NCBI GenBank assembly: GCA_964489245.1
Contig: CAZAXU010000033.1
Location: 1 to 23,343 of the forward strand
DNA: 23,343 nucleotides
From: CAZAXU01 sp964489245
GTDB taxonomy: Bacteria; Bacteroidota; Bacteroidia; Flavobacteriales; Flavobacteriaceae
Direction of reading: 5' to 3'
In this document: positions 14,596 to 23,283 of the stretch, piece after piece
Layout: every line of letters starts with the position of its first letter
Numbering within the stretch: position 1 is the stretch's first letter
Position numbers and translations under genes: made by a program
The notes under the pieces: generated by a model
What the model was told of the DNA's origin: nothing
Seen by the model: the letters and a program-made list of their open reading frames with translations, nothing else
Database searches by the model: none

Positions 14596-14633
14596 CAAAC
14601 AGCCGAATACAAAATTTTGCATTCGGCTGTTTG
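14596..14633. terminator. Two-way terminator between convergent genes
   Basis: A perfect 13-bp inverted repeat: CAAACAGCCGAAT at 14596-14608 and ATTCGGCTGTTTG at 14621-14633, with a 12-nt loop. It lies between the phosphate transporter (rightward, stop at 14576) and the CarboxypepD_reg-like gene (leftward, stop at 14639). The T tract after it is interrupted in both directions. Confidence 0.85.
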
Positions 14634-14638
14634 CTTTA

Positions 14639-15421
14639 TTATCTTCTCCTTTTGTCTTTCTCGTCAAAATAATAATTGTACTTATTATAACAGTTTAAAA
14701 TAGCTTCTAAAATTTGTAGGTCATTGGCATTTTTAATAAATTTCTCAGGATAGTCACAGAGTTCTAAAGTCAAATAAACATCTTTTTTGTCTATCTTCAA
14801 CAATCTCGATAGAATTTCTCTGTCAAAACGGTTGGCTAAAATTTCTCGAACTTTATCTTCCTCTTTCAATCTTCTTAAACGCCTGATGTCCTTTCCTTTA
14901 GTACTGAAAATATTGTAAATCAAATCTACCGGGTTCATAATGTTTCCCAGAATATCATTTAATCGACTCAAGGCATTAGGCTTCGGATTGCCAAACATAG
15001 CAACCAGCTTCGGGCTAATATCTATAGGCTTTCTGATAGGAATCAAATTAACATCAACCGGAAGACTTCCCGTTAAACGATCCGAAGTAACAATTACTTC
15101 ATCGAGCACAAATGGTTTTTCTACCATATAGATGGTTTGATGCTTGTGAATATTGTTCTCCGTAACTTTCACATTCACCGTTTTCAAGCCCATAAATGAA
15201 ATCATAATGGAATCTTTAGGTTTTGCTATTATACTGAACATTCCTTGTTCATTTGACGAACTCCCTTTCAAAGAAGTCAGGTTAATTATGTTTGCGCCAT
15301 ATATGGGTTGTTGTGTCTTGGAATTAATCAGCGTACCACCAAAATAAGTCTCATCATCTTGTGCATTGGCAAGACTGAAAATAAAAAATACATATAAAAC
15401 ACTGAAAAATCTTATGCTCAT
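14639..15421 (-). CDS. Secreted CarboxypepD_reg-like domain protein
   Basis: A 260-residue exported protein. Residues 1-20 form a signal peptide with a likely cut after ANA, leaving Gln21. Residues 25-115 form a carboxypeptidase regulatory-like beta-sandwich: GGTLINSKTQQPIYGANIINLTSLKGSSSNEQGMFSI..DSIMISFMGLKTVNVKV, then IYMVEKPFVLDEVIVTS. This domain usually opens TonB-dependent receptors, and the VLDEVIVTS segment is just what precedes their plug, but here no barrel follows; instead about 140 helical, charged residues end the protein. The family of free-standing Bacteroidota proteins with this layout has no known activity. It is a single gene between a terminator and a long gap, with no clear TAnnTTTG box upstream. 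Confidence 0.85.
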   Translation of the reverse strand: MSIRFFSVLYVFFIFSLANAQDDETYFGGTLINSKTQQPIYGANIINLTSLKGSSSNEQGMFSIIAKPKDSIMISFMGLKTVNVKVTENNIHKHQTIYMVEKPFVLDEVIVTSDRLTGSLPVDVNLIPIRKPIDISPKLVAMFGNPKPNALSRLNDILGNIMNPVDLIYNIFSTKGKDIRRLRRLKEEDKVREILANRFDREILSRLLKIDKKDVYLTLELCDYPEKFIKNANDLQILEAILNCYNKYNYYFDEKDKRRR

Positions 15422-15738
15422 AAATCAATTTTAACGAGGTAAAAATATAAAAATGAAACGATATGAATCGTCATTTATGAAATTATTAACGAACAAATAC
15501 AAATCAGACTCAGTCAATTCCTAATACAGAAACTTTAGATTATTTTATTATCTACCACATAATCAATTGATTATGTTGATTTTTTAGCTCTTAGTTATTC
15601 TGTTTGAAAAGAATGATTCTCTTGCAATAAATGACACAAAAATATGAAAGGAAAAAGCATATTTTTCGGATAAAATTGTATGTTATTTTATATAAAAATT
15701 GTATCTTGCAACTTAAAATTTTTTATAATAATATTTTT
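15422..15738. promoter_or_regulatory. 317-bp divergent intergenic region before gyrA
   Basis: This gap separates the leftward CarboxypepD_reg-like gene from gyrA. It holds a perfect 20-bp palindrome at 15557-15576 (half-site ACATAATCAA) and a weaker hairpin at 15451-15476 (AAATG, a two-A bulge, ACGAT, loop atga, ATCGT, CATTT). Near gyrA, TATCTTG at 15702-15708 is a partial match to the -7 box, with TTG at 15676-15678 upstream at a slightly long spacing. It is very AT-rich. The gyrA frame is open back to 15631 with no family likeness, so I regard that part as leader. Confidence 0.5.
15557..15576. repeat. Perfect 20-bp palindrome, possible operator
   Basis: ACATAATCAA is followed directly by its reverse complement TTGATTATGT with no spacer. 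It lies 163 bp before the gyrA start and 136 bp before the divergent gene's start. A spacerless palindrome suits a dimeric DNA-binding protein more than a terminator hairpin. No regulator gene is adjacent. Confidence 0.55.
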
Positions 15739-18258
15739 ATGAATAACGAAGAAAGAATAATTCCTATTAACATCGAAGATGAAATGAAATCGTCCTACAT
15801 AGACTATTCTATGTCGGTTATTGTTTCTCGGGCACTACCCGATGTGAGAGATGGACTTAAACCCGTCCATCGCCGCGTGTTATATGGAATGCATGACTTG
15901 GGTCTGGCATCGAACAAATCCTATAAAAAATCGGCTAGAATTGTCGGAGAGGTTTTAGGTAAATACCACCCGCACGGTGATAGTTCTGTCTATGAAGCCA
16001 TGGTGAGAATGGCACAAGAATGGAGCATGCGATACCAACTGGTTGACGGACAAGGAAACTTTGGTTCTGTTGACGGAGACAGTGCTGCAGCCATGCGTTA
16101 TACAGAAGTAAGAATGCGCAAAATTTCTGAAGCCATGTTGTCAGATATAGACAAAGAAACCGTAGATTTTGCCAATAACTTTGATGACACTTTACAGGAA
16201 CCAACCGTACTTCCTGCCAAAATTCCGGCACTACTTGTGAATGGTGCTTCCGGTATTGCCGTGGGTATGGCAACCAATATGCCACCGCATAATCTTTCTG
16301 AAGTAATTGACGGAACCATTGCACTGATTGATAATCCGGAGATAGAAATCGAGTCTCTGATGCAATATATCAAAGCTCCTGACTTTCCCACAGGCGGCAC
16401 AATCTATGGCTATCAAGGTGTGAAAGATGCTTTTATGACCGGAAGAGGAAGAATTGTGCTCAGAGGCAAAACTACTTTTGAGGAAATCAAAGGACGAGAA
16501 GCCATTATTGTTACGGAAATTCCATACCAAGTCAACAAAGCTGATATGATCAAAAAAACAGCAGATTTGGTAAATGATAAAAAATTAGAAGGAATTGCCG
16601 ATATTCGTGATGAATCCGACCGAAAAGGAATGAGAATTGTCTACTATTTAAAAAGAGATGCCATTCCTAATGTGGTTCTAAATAAACTCTATAAATATAC
16701 AGCGCTCCAGTCCACTTTCAGCGTCAACAACATAGCTCTGGTAAAAGGACGCCCGATGCTTTTAAATCTCAAGGACATGCTCAGCGAATTTGTGGAACAC
16801 AGACACGATGTCGTTACAAGGAGAACACAATATGATTTGAGAAAAGCTGAAGAAAGAGCGCATATTTTGGAAGGTTTAATCATTGCTTCTGACAATATAG
16901 ATGAAGTGATTGCCATTATCCGTGCTTCAAAAAATGCAGATGAAGCCAAAGCAAACCTTCGTGCCAGATTCGAATTAAGCGAAATCCAAGCCAAAGCCAT
17001 CGTGGAGATGCGTTTGAGACAACTCACCGGTTTGGAACAAGAAAAATTGCGTGCGGAATACGATACCTTGATGAAAACTATTGCCGACTTGAAGGATATT
17101 CTGGACAAAAAAGAACGCAGAATGGAAATCATCAAAAACGAATTGATTGAAATCAAAGAAAAATTCGGTGATGAACGCAGAACCGATATCAATTTTGCCG
17201 GTGGCGATGTGAGTATAGAAGATTTAATCCCGGATCACAAGGTTGTCATCACAATTTCTCACGCCGGATACATCAAAAGAACATTGCTTTCCGAATATAA
17301 ATCTCAGAAACGCGGTGGCACCGGACAAAAAGGTGTTGCAACCAGAACAGAAGATTTCTTAGAACATATTTTTGTGGCAACCAACCACGAATATCTGTTG
17401 TTTTTCACCCAAAAAGGAAAAGTATTTTGGATGCGAGTATTCGATGTGCCGGAAGGAAGCAAAGTTTCAAAAGGAAGAGCCATCCAAAATTTGATAAATA
17501 TTGAATCCGATGATAAGGTCAAAGCATTTTTAAACACAAAAGACCTGAAAGACCAAGATTATATCAATTCCCACTATGTTGTGATGGTCACCAAAAACGG
17601 TGTTGTTAAAAAGACATCTTTGGAACAATATTCTCGCCCGAGACAAAATGGTATTGCTGCCATCACCATCAGAGAAGAAGACGAATTGCTCGATGCTAAA
17701 CTCACCGATGGCAACGGACAGATTATGCTGGCGGCAAAATCAGGAAAAGCCATTCGTTTTGAAGAAGAAAAGACCAGACCGATGGGGCGTACGGCAAGCG
17801 GAGTCCGTGGAATTAGGCTAGCAGACGAACAAGACGAAGTGATTGGCATGATTTCTGTAAGTGATATGATGCAAAATATTCTGGTTGTGTCGGAGAAAGG
17901 ATATGGCAAACGTTCTGACATAGATTCATACCGAGTTACCAACCGAGGCGGAAAAGGCGTTAAAACCATTAATATCACCGAAAAAACCGGAAAACTGGTA
18001 GCAATCAAAAGTGTCACGGACGATGACGACTTGATGATTATTACCAAAAAAGGATTGACCATCAGAATGCCGATTGCAGATTTAAGAGTTATGGGACGTG
18101 CAACACAAGGCGTAAAATTGATTAATATCAAAGAAAACGATGAAATTGCCGCTGTGGCAAAAGTAATGCACAATGAAGATGAAGTTCCCGAAGAAAACAA
18201 TAGTGATGCCTCAGAACAAAATGAAAATCAAGATTTAAACAAAGAAAATAATAACTAA
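15739..18258 (+). CDS. gyrA: DNA gyrase subunit A
   Basis: GyrA is the DNA-cutting subunit of gyrase, forming A2B2 with GyrB to add negative supercoils. The 839-residue protein has the catalytic Tyr121 in AAAMRYTEVRM, the quinolone-contact region HPHGDSSVYEAM with Ser82 and Glu86 (equivalents of E. coli Ser83 and Asp87, both susceptible-type residues), and a C-terminal beta-pinwheel. The GyrA box is the variant QKRGGTG at 523-529 (consensus QRRGGKG), which marks it as gyrase and not ParC. The tail is acidic and Asn-rich. The frame opens at 15631, but the first 36 codons show no family likeness, so the ATG at 15739 (MNNEERIIPINIEDEM) is chosen. The TPR gene follows after 17 bp, probably on the same transcript. 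Confidence 0.97.
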   Translation: MNNEERIIPINIEDEMKSSYIDYSMSVIVSRALPDVRDGLKPVHRRVLYGMHDLGLASNKSYKKSARIVGEVLGKYHPHGDSSVYEAMVRMAQEWSMRYQLVDGQGNFGSVDGDSAAAMRYTEVRMRKISEAMLSDIDKETVDFANNFDDTLQEPTVLPAKIPALLVNGASGIAVGMATNMPPHNLSEVIDGTIALIDNPEIEIESLMQYIKAPDFPTGGTIYGYQGVKDAFMTGRGRIVLRGKTTFEEIKGREAIIVTEIPYQVNKADMIKKTADLVNDKKLEGIADIRDESDRKGMRIVYYLKRDAIPNVVLNKLYKYTALQSTFSVNNIALVKGRPMLLNLKDMLSEFVEHRHDVVTRRTQYDLRKAEERAHILEGLIIASDNIDEVIAIIRASKNADEAKANLRARFELSEIQAKAIVEMRLRQLTGLEQEKLRAEYDTLMKTIADLKDILDKKERRMEIIKNELIEIKEKFGDERRTDINFAGGDVSIEDLIPDHKVVITISHAGYIKRTLLSEYKSQKRGGTGQKGVATRTEDFLEHIFVATNHEYLLFFTQKGKVFWMRVFDVPEGSKVSKGRAIQNLINIESDDKVKAFLNTKDLKDQDYINSHYVVMVTKNGVVKKTSLEQYSRPRQNGIAAITIREEDELLDAKLTDGNGQIMLAAKSGKAIRFEEEKTRPMGRTASGVRGIRLADEQDEVIGMISVSDMMQNILVVSEKGYGKRSDIDSYRVTNRGGKGVKTINITEKTGKLVAIKSVTDDDDLMIITKKGLTIRMPIADLRVMGRATQGVKLINIKENDEIAAVAKVMHNEDEVPEENNSDASEQNENQDLNKENNN

Positions 18259-18275
18259 AAACAATAGAAAAACAA

Positions 18276-19544
18276 ATGAAAAAATTAGTATTACTCGTAA
18301 TTACATTCTTAAGCATTTCAGTTTATGCTCAAAAGAAAGAAGTCAAATCAGCTGAGAAATTACTCAAAAAAGAACAAATTTCCGAAGCCAAAGATATGAT
18401 TGATCAAGCTTGTAAGCTAAAAGATCAAGCTGACAACAAAACCAAAGCAAGAATTCTTTTTGCCAAGGGAGAGATTTATGCAAAATCCGGTTTGGGAAAT
18501 ATGGCCGATTATACCACCGCCGTTAATGCCTTTAAAGCTTTAAAAGCTCTTGAAAAAGAAACCGGAAAGGATAAATATTCCGAAAAAGCAGATCAGGCTA
18601 TTGCCAATATTGTTAATGGCGTGCTTAAAAAAGGAACCGCTTTTTATAAAAATAAAAAGTATGCTGCTGCAGGAGCGGCATTTGATCTAGCCTATCAAGC
18701 ATCTAATAGTGAAGACTATCTGTACAACGCCGGAATTTCATACCTTCTTGGAAAAGACTATGACAAAGCTTTGCCTATTATGCAAAAAATGTATAAAAGC
18801 GGCTATACCGGTCAAAATGACTATTACGTTGCCACCAATAAAGAAACCGGAAAAGAGGAAACTTTTAGCAATGAAAGTATGGCAAAACTATCTGTTAAAG
18901 CCGGTACACATACCAACTTTGCCAAAAAACAATCCGAAAGTAAGCGATCTGATATCATTGCCAACATTCTTTATATCTATAACAAAACAAACAAAGAAGA
19001 CGATGCCATCAAATTTATTGAAGAAGCTAAAAAAGAGGATCCCGATAACATTGATCTAATCATAGGAGAAGGAAACTATTATTTGAAAAAAGGAGATAAC
19101 GTAAAATTTGCTCAAGCCATGCAAAAAGCCGTTGAAAAAGAACCCAACAATAAAATTTTTAATTTTAACTTGGCAACTGCATACTACCAGCTAAACAAAT
19201 ACAGCGAAGCAAAAAAATATTATGAAAAAACCATTGAACTCGACCCGAAATATGCCGATGCTTACAAAGGACTTGCTTATATTGTTTTGGCTCCGGAAAA
19301 AGAATTGACCAAAAAGATGAATACGGACAAGGTAATGATGAACGACAATCTTTTCAATAAATACAAAAAACAACAACTGGATTTATACAAAAAAGTTTAT
19401 CCTATTCTGGAAAAGGCGCTTCAAATGGCTCCGAAAGATATGGAAGTTGTTTCTATGTTGAAGACCATCTACAACGAATTGGAAATGAAAGATAAATTCA
19501 AAAAAATGAAAGACTTGTTTTTAGAACTCAAATCTCAAAAATAA
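18276..19544 (+). CDS. Secreted tetratricopeptide repeat protein
   Basis: A 422-residue exported protein. Residues 1-19 are a signal peptide (MKKLVLLVITFLSISVYA then Gln). The rest is helical with several TPR units: YLYNAGISYLLGKDYDKALPIMQKMY at about 148-173, a pair around 226-292 (ANILYIYNKTNKEDDAIKFIEEA; IGEGNYYLKKGDNVKFAQAM), and the clearest one, FNFNLATAYYQLNKYSEAKKYYEK followed by LDPKYADAYKGLAYI near 294-336. TPR arrays act as protein-binding scaffolds; the partner is unknown. It follows gyrA by 17 bp, an arrangement I recall in other Flavobacteriia, and ends 21 bp before a strong terminator. A periplasmic place is likely; no lipobox Cys is present. Confidence 0.9.
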   Translation: MKKLVLLVITFLSISVYAQKKEVKSAEKLLKKEQISEAKDMIDQACKLKDQADNKTKARILFAKGEIYAKSGLGNMADYTTAVNAFKALKALEKETGKDKYSEKADQAIANIVNGVLKKGTAFYKNKKYAAAGAAFDLAYQASNSEDYLYNAGISYLLGKDYDKALPIMQKMYKSGYTGQNDYYVATNKETGKEETFSNESMAKLSVKAGTHTNFAKKQSESKRSDIIANILYIYNKTNKEDDAIKFIEEAKKEDPDNIDLIIGEGNYYLKKGDNVKFAQAMQKAVEKEPNNKIFNFNLATAYYQLNKYSEAKKYYEKTIELDPKYADAYKGLAYIVLAPEKELTKKMNTDKVMMNDNLFNKYKKQQLDLYKKVYPILEKALQMAPKDMEVVSMLKTIYNELEMKDKFKKMKDLFLELKSQK

Positions 19545-19564
19545 TTTTTCATCAAATCAATTAT

Positions 19565-19598
19565 AAAAAAATCCCGCCATGCTTGGCGGGATTTTTTT
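19565..19598. terminator. Strong two-way terminator
   Basis: A perfect 15-bp inverted repeat with a four-base loop (TGCT): seven A then TCCCGCCA at 65-79 of this block, and TGGCGGGA then seven T ending at 19598. The A and T tracts make it work in both directions, for the TPR gene (stop at 19544) and for yidC (stop at 19617). Confidence 0.95.
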
Positions 19599-19616
19599 AT
19601 TCGAAAATTTTAAATT

Positions 19617-21563
19617 CTATTTCTTTCTCGGTTTATTCTTCTTCATTTGCTCTTGCAATCTTTTTTGTTCTTCTGCCTTTTCCATCATCTCTGCCATTTT
19701 TCTGGCAAATCTTCCCTGTTTCTTAGGCTTTAATTTATTTTCTTCTATCACCGACTTAATCTTATCTTCATCAATAACATATTTCTTGATGACAACCAAA
19801 ATAATAATGGTCATCAGGTTGGAGATAAAATAATATAAACTCAAACCACTGGCATAAGAATTAAAGAACGCCAACATCATCACCGGAGAAAGATAGATCA
19901 TCCATTTCATCATTTTTTGCATATCAGGCATACCTTCTTGTGTTGGCATGGAAGTTTGATTTGACATGTTCATTTTCATATAGATAAACATCGTGATAGA
20001 CGCCAATAAAGCAAACAAACTCACATGTTCTCCATACATGGGTATTTTAAACGGTAAATGTGCTATGGATTCATAAGCCGATAAATCTTCAGCCCACAGA
20101 AACCCTTTTTGCCGTAAGCCGAGTGCTGCCGGAAAAAATCTGAATAATGCATAAAATATCGGAAGAAATATCAATGACGGAAGACACCCTGCCAGAGGGC
20201 TCACCCCTGCTTTAGATTGCAATGCCATGGTTTCTTTCTGACGTTTTGTCGGATCATTTTTATATTTTTTTGCAATTTCTTCAATTTCCGGTTTCAAAAT
20301 CTTATTTTTTGCCTGTGAGACATAAGTTTTGTAAGTCAATGGAGAAACCACCAATCTAATAATAACAGTCATCAGAATAATTACAACGCCATAATTTGAA
20401 AAAATGCCACTCAAAAATGCAAATAAAGGCAAGAAAAACCACTTGTTGACCCATCCAAAGATTCCCCAACCCAAAGGAACGACTCTTTCAATCCCCATAT
20501 CATAGCTTTTCAAAAGCTTATAATCATTCGGACCATAAAACATTTTCATTTGGTAAGATAAATTGCCTCCATCGGACTTTAGTGTCGTATCCGTAAAAAA
20601 TTGCTTCGTAAATTTCAGTGTATCTTCTCCAGACTTTGCTAAATTCTTTTGCTTAAATTTCACTTTTTCAAAAGCCTTTTGCTCTGAAATCAAGAAAGTA
20701 GAAAAGAAATGCTGTTTGAAATCAATCCAATTCACATCAACGGCTTCATCTTCCGCCAGTTCTTTCATTTCATTCAAATAGTCATCTTTTCCATCTTCAT
20801 ATTCAAATTTTGTACTTACATATCGGTTTTCAAACTTAACCGATTTTTCATTTCTGAATGCTTTCAATTCCCAATGCAATGGGATGTCTCCCGCCTGCAA
20901 CGCATCATCCAAGTTTTTGGAACGAATATTGAAATCAAACATATAGTCATCCGGTTTGAAGACATATTCATACTCCAAATACTTATCTGCTCCTGCATAC
21001 ATTTTCATTGAAATACGAGTTGATTCGCCATCTTTTGAAACACTTGGATGAAAATCAAAATCTTTTGTATTGATTTCTTGACCCTTCTTGGTTTTAAGTT
21101 TTAAATTGAATTGTGCATTTTCTTTCACTAAAAGCAAAGGCATCGAATCAAAAGTCTTATATTTTTTAAGCTCGAAAGATTTGAAATAGCCTCCCTTTTT
21201 GGCAATTACAGCTTTAAACAGTTTATTTTCAAACACCACATCGGCACTTGTGTCTGTAGAATCAAGTTTTAGATTATAAGAAAAATCTCCTATCAACTCT
21301 TCAGCTTTAGCCAAACCGGTTGAATCTTTAAGAATGGTCAAAGACTTTTGAATGGAATCTGCTTTGACTCGCTGAATGGAGTCTTTAAGCATTTGTTCTT
21401 TTTTTGCCTTTTCTTGTTCTTGTTTTTGCCTTTGGCAACTTTTAGATAACATATAGGTTGACAAGAAAAGTAGCGTATATGTGATAAAAAAACGCGTGTT
21501 GAATATTTTCTTAGGCTTATTCTTTGCTTGTTTTTTTATCGGTTTTTTTTGTTTTTTAGCCAT
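19617..21563 (-). CDS. yidC: Membrane protein insertase YidC
   Basis: YidC inserts and folds inner-membrane proteins, alone or with SecYEG. The 648-residue protein has one N-terminal membrane helix (about 24-42), a large periplasmic P1 domain (about 65-360), and the five-helix Oxa1 core near 370-600. The conserved groove Arg is Arg403 in VVIILMTVIIRLVVSPLTYKTYVSQ; the cytoplasmic hairpin LKPEIEEIAKKYKNDPTKRQKETMALQ and SPLAGCLPSLIFLPIFYALF follow. The C-terminal tail is Lys/Arg-rich and helical, fitting ribosome contact. The N-terminus is an unusual run of Lys-rich sequence (MAKKQKKPIKKQ) before the first helix, plus a charged segment just after it. The start at 21563 overlaps the pyrG stop by 8 bp. 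Confidence 0.96.
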   Translation of the reverse strand: MAKKQKKPIKKQAKNKPKKIFNTRFFITYTLLFLSTYMLSKSCQRQKQEQEKAKKEQMLKDSIQRVKADSIQKSLTILKDSTGLAKAEELIGDFSYNLKLDSTDTSADVVFENKLFKAVIAKKGGYFKSFELKKYKTFDSMPLLLVKENAQFNLKLKTKKGQEINTKDFDFHPSVSKDGESTRISMKMYAGADKYLEYEYVFKPDDYMFDFNIRSKNLDDALQAGDIPLHWELKAFRNEKSVKFENRYVSTKFEYEDGKDDYLNEMKELAEDEAVDVNWIDFKQHFFSTFLISEQKAFEKVKFKQKNLAKSGEDTLKFTKQFFTDTTLKSDGGNLSYQMKMFYGPNDYKLLKSYDMGIERVVPLGWGIFGWVNKWFFLPLFAFLSGIFSNYGVVIILMTVIIRLVVSPLTYKTYVSQAKNKILKPEIEEIAKKYKNDPTKRQKETMALQSKAGVSPLAGCLPSLIFLPIFYALFRFFPAALGLRQKGFLWAEDLSAYESIAHLPFKIPMYGEHVSLFALLASITMFIYMKMNMSNQTSMPTQEGMPDMQKMMKWMIYLSPVMMLAFFNSYASGLSLYYFISNLMTIIILVVIKKYVIDEDKIKSVIEENKLKPKKQGRFARKMAEMMEKAEEQKRLQEQMKKNKPRKK

Positions 21564-23184
21564 TTTGTTTTTTTGTTTTTAATTGGTAAGCCGTTTTGAT
21601 AAAATCAACAAAAAGCGGATGCGGATTCAAAACAGTACTTTTATATTCCGGATGAAATTGTGTGGTGATAAACCAAGGATGATTTTCCAATTCAAGAATC
21701 TCTACCAAATTTGTTTTAACATCTCTTCCTGCTATTTTCATTCCGTTTTTTTCAAAGTCTTTGATATATTTATCGTTGAACTCATAACGATGTCTATGGC
21801 GTTCGTCAACGGTTTTTGTTTTATAAATTTTCGCCGACTTGGAATCTTGTTTTAGTTCACAGGTTTGTTTGCCTAAACGCATGGTTCCTCCTAATAAATC
21901 CAATTTTTGATTTTCTAAAAGACTAATCACAGGATGCTTGGTTTTCGGATTAAGTTCAGTTGAATCTGCTGTTTTCAAACCCAATACATTTCGGGCAAAT
22001 TCAATAGCGGCAATCTGCATGCCGAAACAAATGCCAAACAATGGTTTTTTATGTTCTCTGGCATATTGAAGTGCCGTAATTTTTCCATCAACTCCCCTAC
22101 TTCCAAAGCCGGGGGCTACAATGATTCCATCCACTCTATCTAATACTGCTTTTATCTCTTCCGCATTCAATTTCTCGGAATGAATCCAACTCACTTCCAA
22201 TTTTAATTGATTGTGTGTGGCTCCATGAATCAATGATTCGTGAATGGATTTATAAGCATCATGCAATTCTACATATTTTCCCACCAGACCAATCCTAATT
22301 GTATCTTTCGGGTTTTTGAACTTTTTAAGAAAGGCTTTCCATTCTTTGAGTTCCGGTTTTTTACCTTTAGGCAAGTCTAATTTATCCAATACAAATATGT
22401 CCAACTTTTCCTCTTGCATCAGCAAAGGAACATCATAGATAGTTTCGGCATCGATAGATTCAATCACACCACCTAGCTGAACATTGGTGAATAATGCAAT
22501 TTTATTTTTCAATGCTTTAGACAATTTTCTATCGGTTCTGCAAACCAAAACATCGGGTTGCACGCCACTCTGCATCAAAAATTTAACCGAATGCTGCGTA
22601 GGTTTTGTTTTCAACTCTCCTGCTGCTGCCAAATAAGGAACCAAAGTCAAATGTATAATTGCAACATTCTTGTCTCCAAGTTCCCAATGCAATTGTCTCA
22701 CCGCCTCGATATAAGGGAGTGATTCTATATCGCCCACCGTTCCTCCTATCTCCGTAATTATGATATCATAATTACATTTTTTTTCTAAAATCTGGATTCT
22801 ATTCTTGATTTCATCGGTGATATGCGGAATTACTTGAACGGTTTTTCCGAGAAATTCTCCCTTTCGTTCCTTTTCAATCACACTTTGATAAATTCTTCCG
22901 GTAGTCACATTATTAGCTTGCGAAGTGCGAATATTCAGAAAGCGTTCATAATGCCCTAAATCCAAATCTGTTTCGGCACCGTCATCAGTCACAAAACACT
23001 CACCGTGTTCATAGGGATTCAAAGTCCCGGGATCAACATTGATATAAGGATCCAGTTTTTGAATGGTAACGGAAAAGCCTCTATCTTGCAGTAGTTTTGC
23101 CAAAGATGCGGAGATAATTCCTTTACCTAAGGAAGAAGTAACCCCGCCGGTTACAAAAATATATTTAGATTTGGGCTTTCTCAT
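21556..23184 (-). CDS. pyrG: CTP synthase (glutamine-hydrolysing)
   Basis: PyrG makes CTP from UTP, ATP and glutamine, the last step of pyrimidine nucleotide synthesis. The 542-residue protein starts with the synthetase domain (KYIFVTGGVTSSLGKGIISASLAKLL, the P-loop-like ATP site; LDPYINVDPGTLNPYEHGECFVTDDGAETDLDLGHYERF, which binds UTP/CTP and Mg) and ends with a class I glutamine amidotransferase domain. The amidotransferase Cys is Cys386 in GICFGMQ, and the His-Glu pair is in FHPEY. The frame extends to a TTG at 23202, but the ATG at 23184 is right: a TACTTTTG promoter box lies between them. It is the first gene of a pyrG-yidC operon. Nothing is missing compared with E. coli PyrG (545 residues). 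Confidence 0.97.
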   Translation of the reverse strand: MRKPKSKYIFVTGGVTSSLGKGIISASLAKLLQDRGFSVTIQKLDPYINVDPGTLNPYEHGECFVTDDGAETDLDLGHYERFLNIRTSQANNVTTGRIYQSVIEKERKGEFLGKTVQVIPHITDEIKNRIQILEKKCNYDIIITEIGGTVGDIESLPYIEAVRQLHWELGDKNVAIIHLTLVPYLAAAGELKTKPTQHSVKFLMQSGVQPDVLVCRTDRKLSKALKNKIALFTNVQLGGVIESIDAETIYDVPLLMQEEKLDIFVLDKLDLPKGKKPELKEWKAFLKKFKNPKDTIRIGLVGKYVELHDAYKSIHESLIHGATHNQLKLEVSWIHSEKLNAEEIKAVLDRVDGIIVAPGFGSRGVDGKITALQYAREHKKPLFGICFGMQIAAIEFARNVLGLKTADSTELNPKTKHPVISLLENQKLDLLGGTMRLGKQTCELKQDSKSAKIYKTKTVDERHRHRYEFNDKYIKDFEKNGMKIAGRDVKTNLVEILELENHPWFITTQFHPEYKSTVLNPHPLFVDFIKTAYQLKTKKQNG

Positions 23185-23191
23185 AAAGACG

Positions 23192-23199
23192 CAAAAGTA
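23192..23199 (-). promoter_or_regulatory. Bacteroidota -7 box for pyrG, implying a near-leaderless mRNA
   Basis: On the minus strand TACTTTTG matches TAnnTTTG and ends just 7 nt before the ATG at 23184. Transcription from it would start within a few bases of the start codon. No good TTG -33 element is visible at 19-21 nt. Confidence 0.6.
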
Positions 23200-23283
23200 C
23201 AAATATTTTTGCGGAAATTGAAAATAATTTTAAGCTAAGTTGTGTTAAAATATACCGTATGAAAATACTTTAGATTGAGTGGT

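Noticed and set aside
15981..16016. Possible quinolone-resistance change in GyrA
   Set aside because: Ser82 is kept, and Glu in place of Asp at the second position is a common natural state in susceptible species.
17574..18200. Long antisense open frame (208 codons) inside gyrA
   Set aside because: It is a Ser/Ile-rich mirror of the gyrA C-terminal domain with no motifs; GyrA is certain here.
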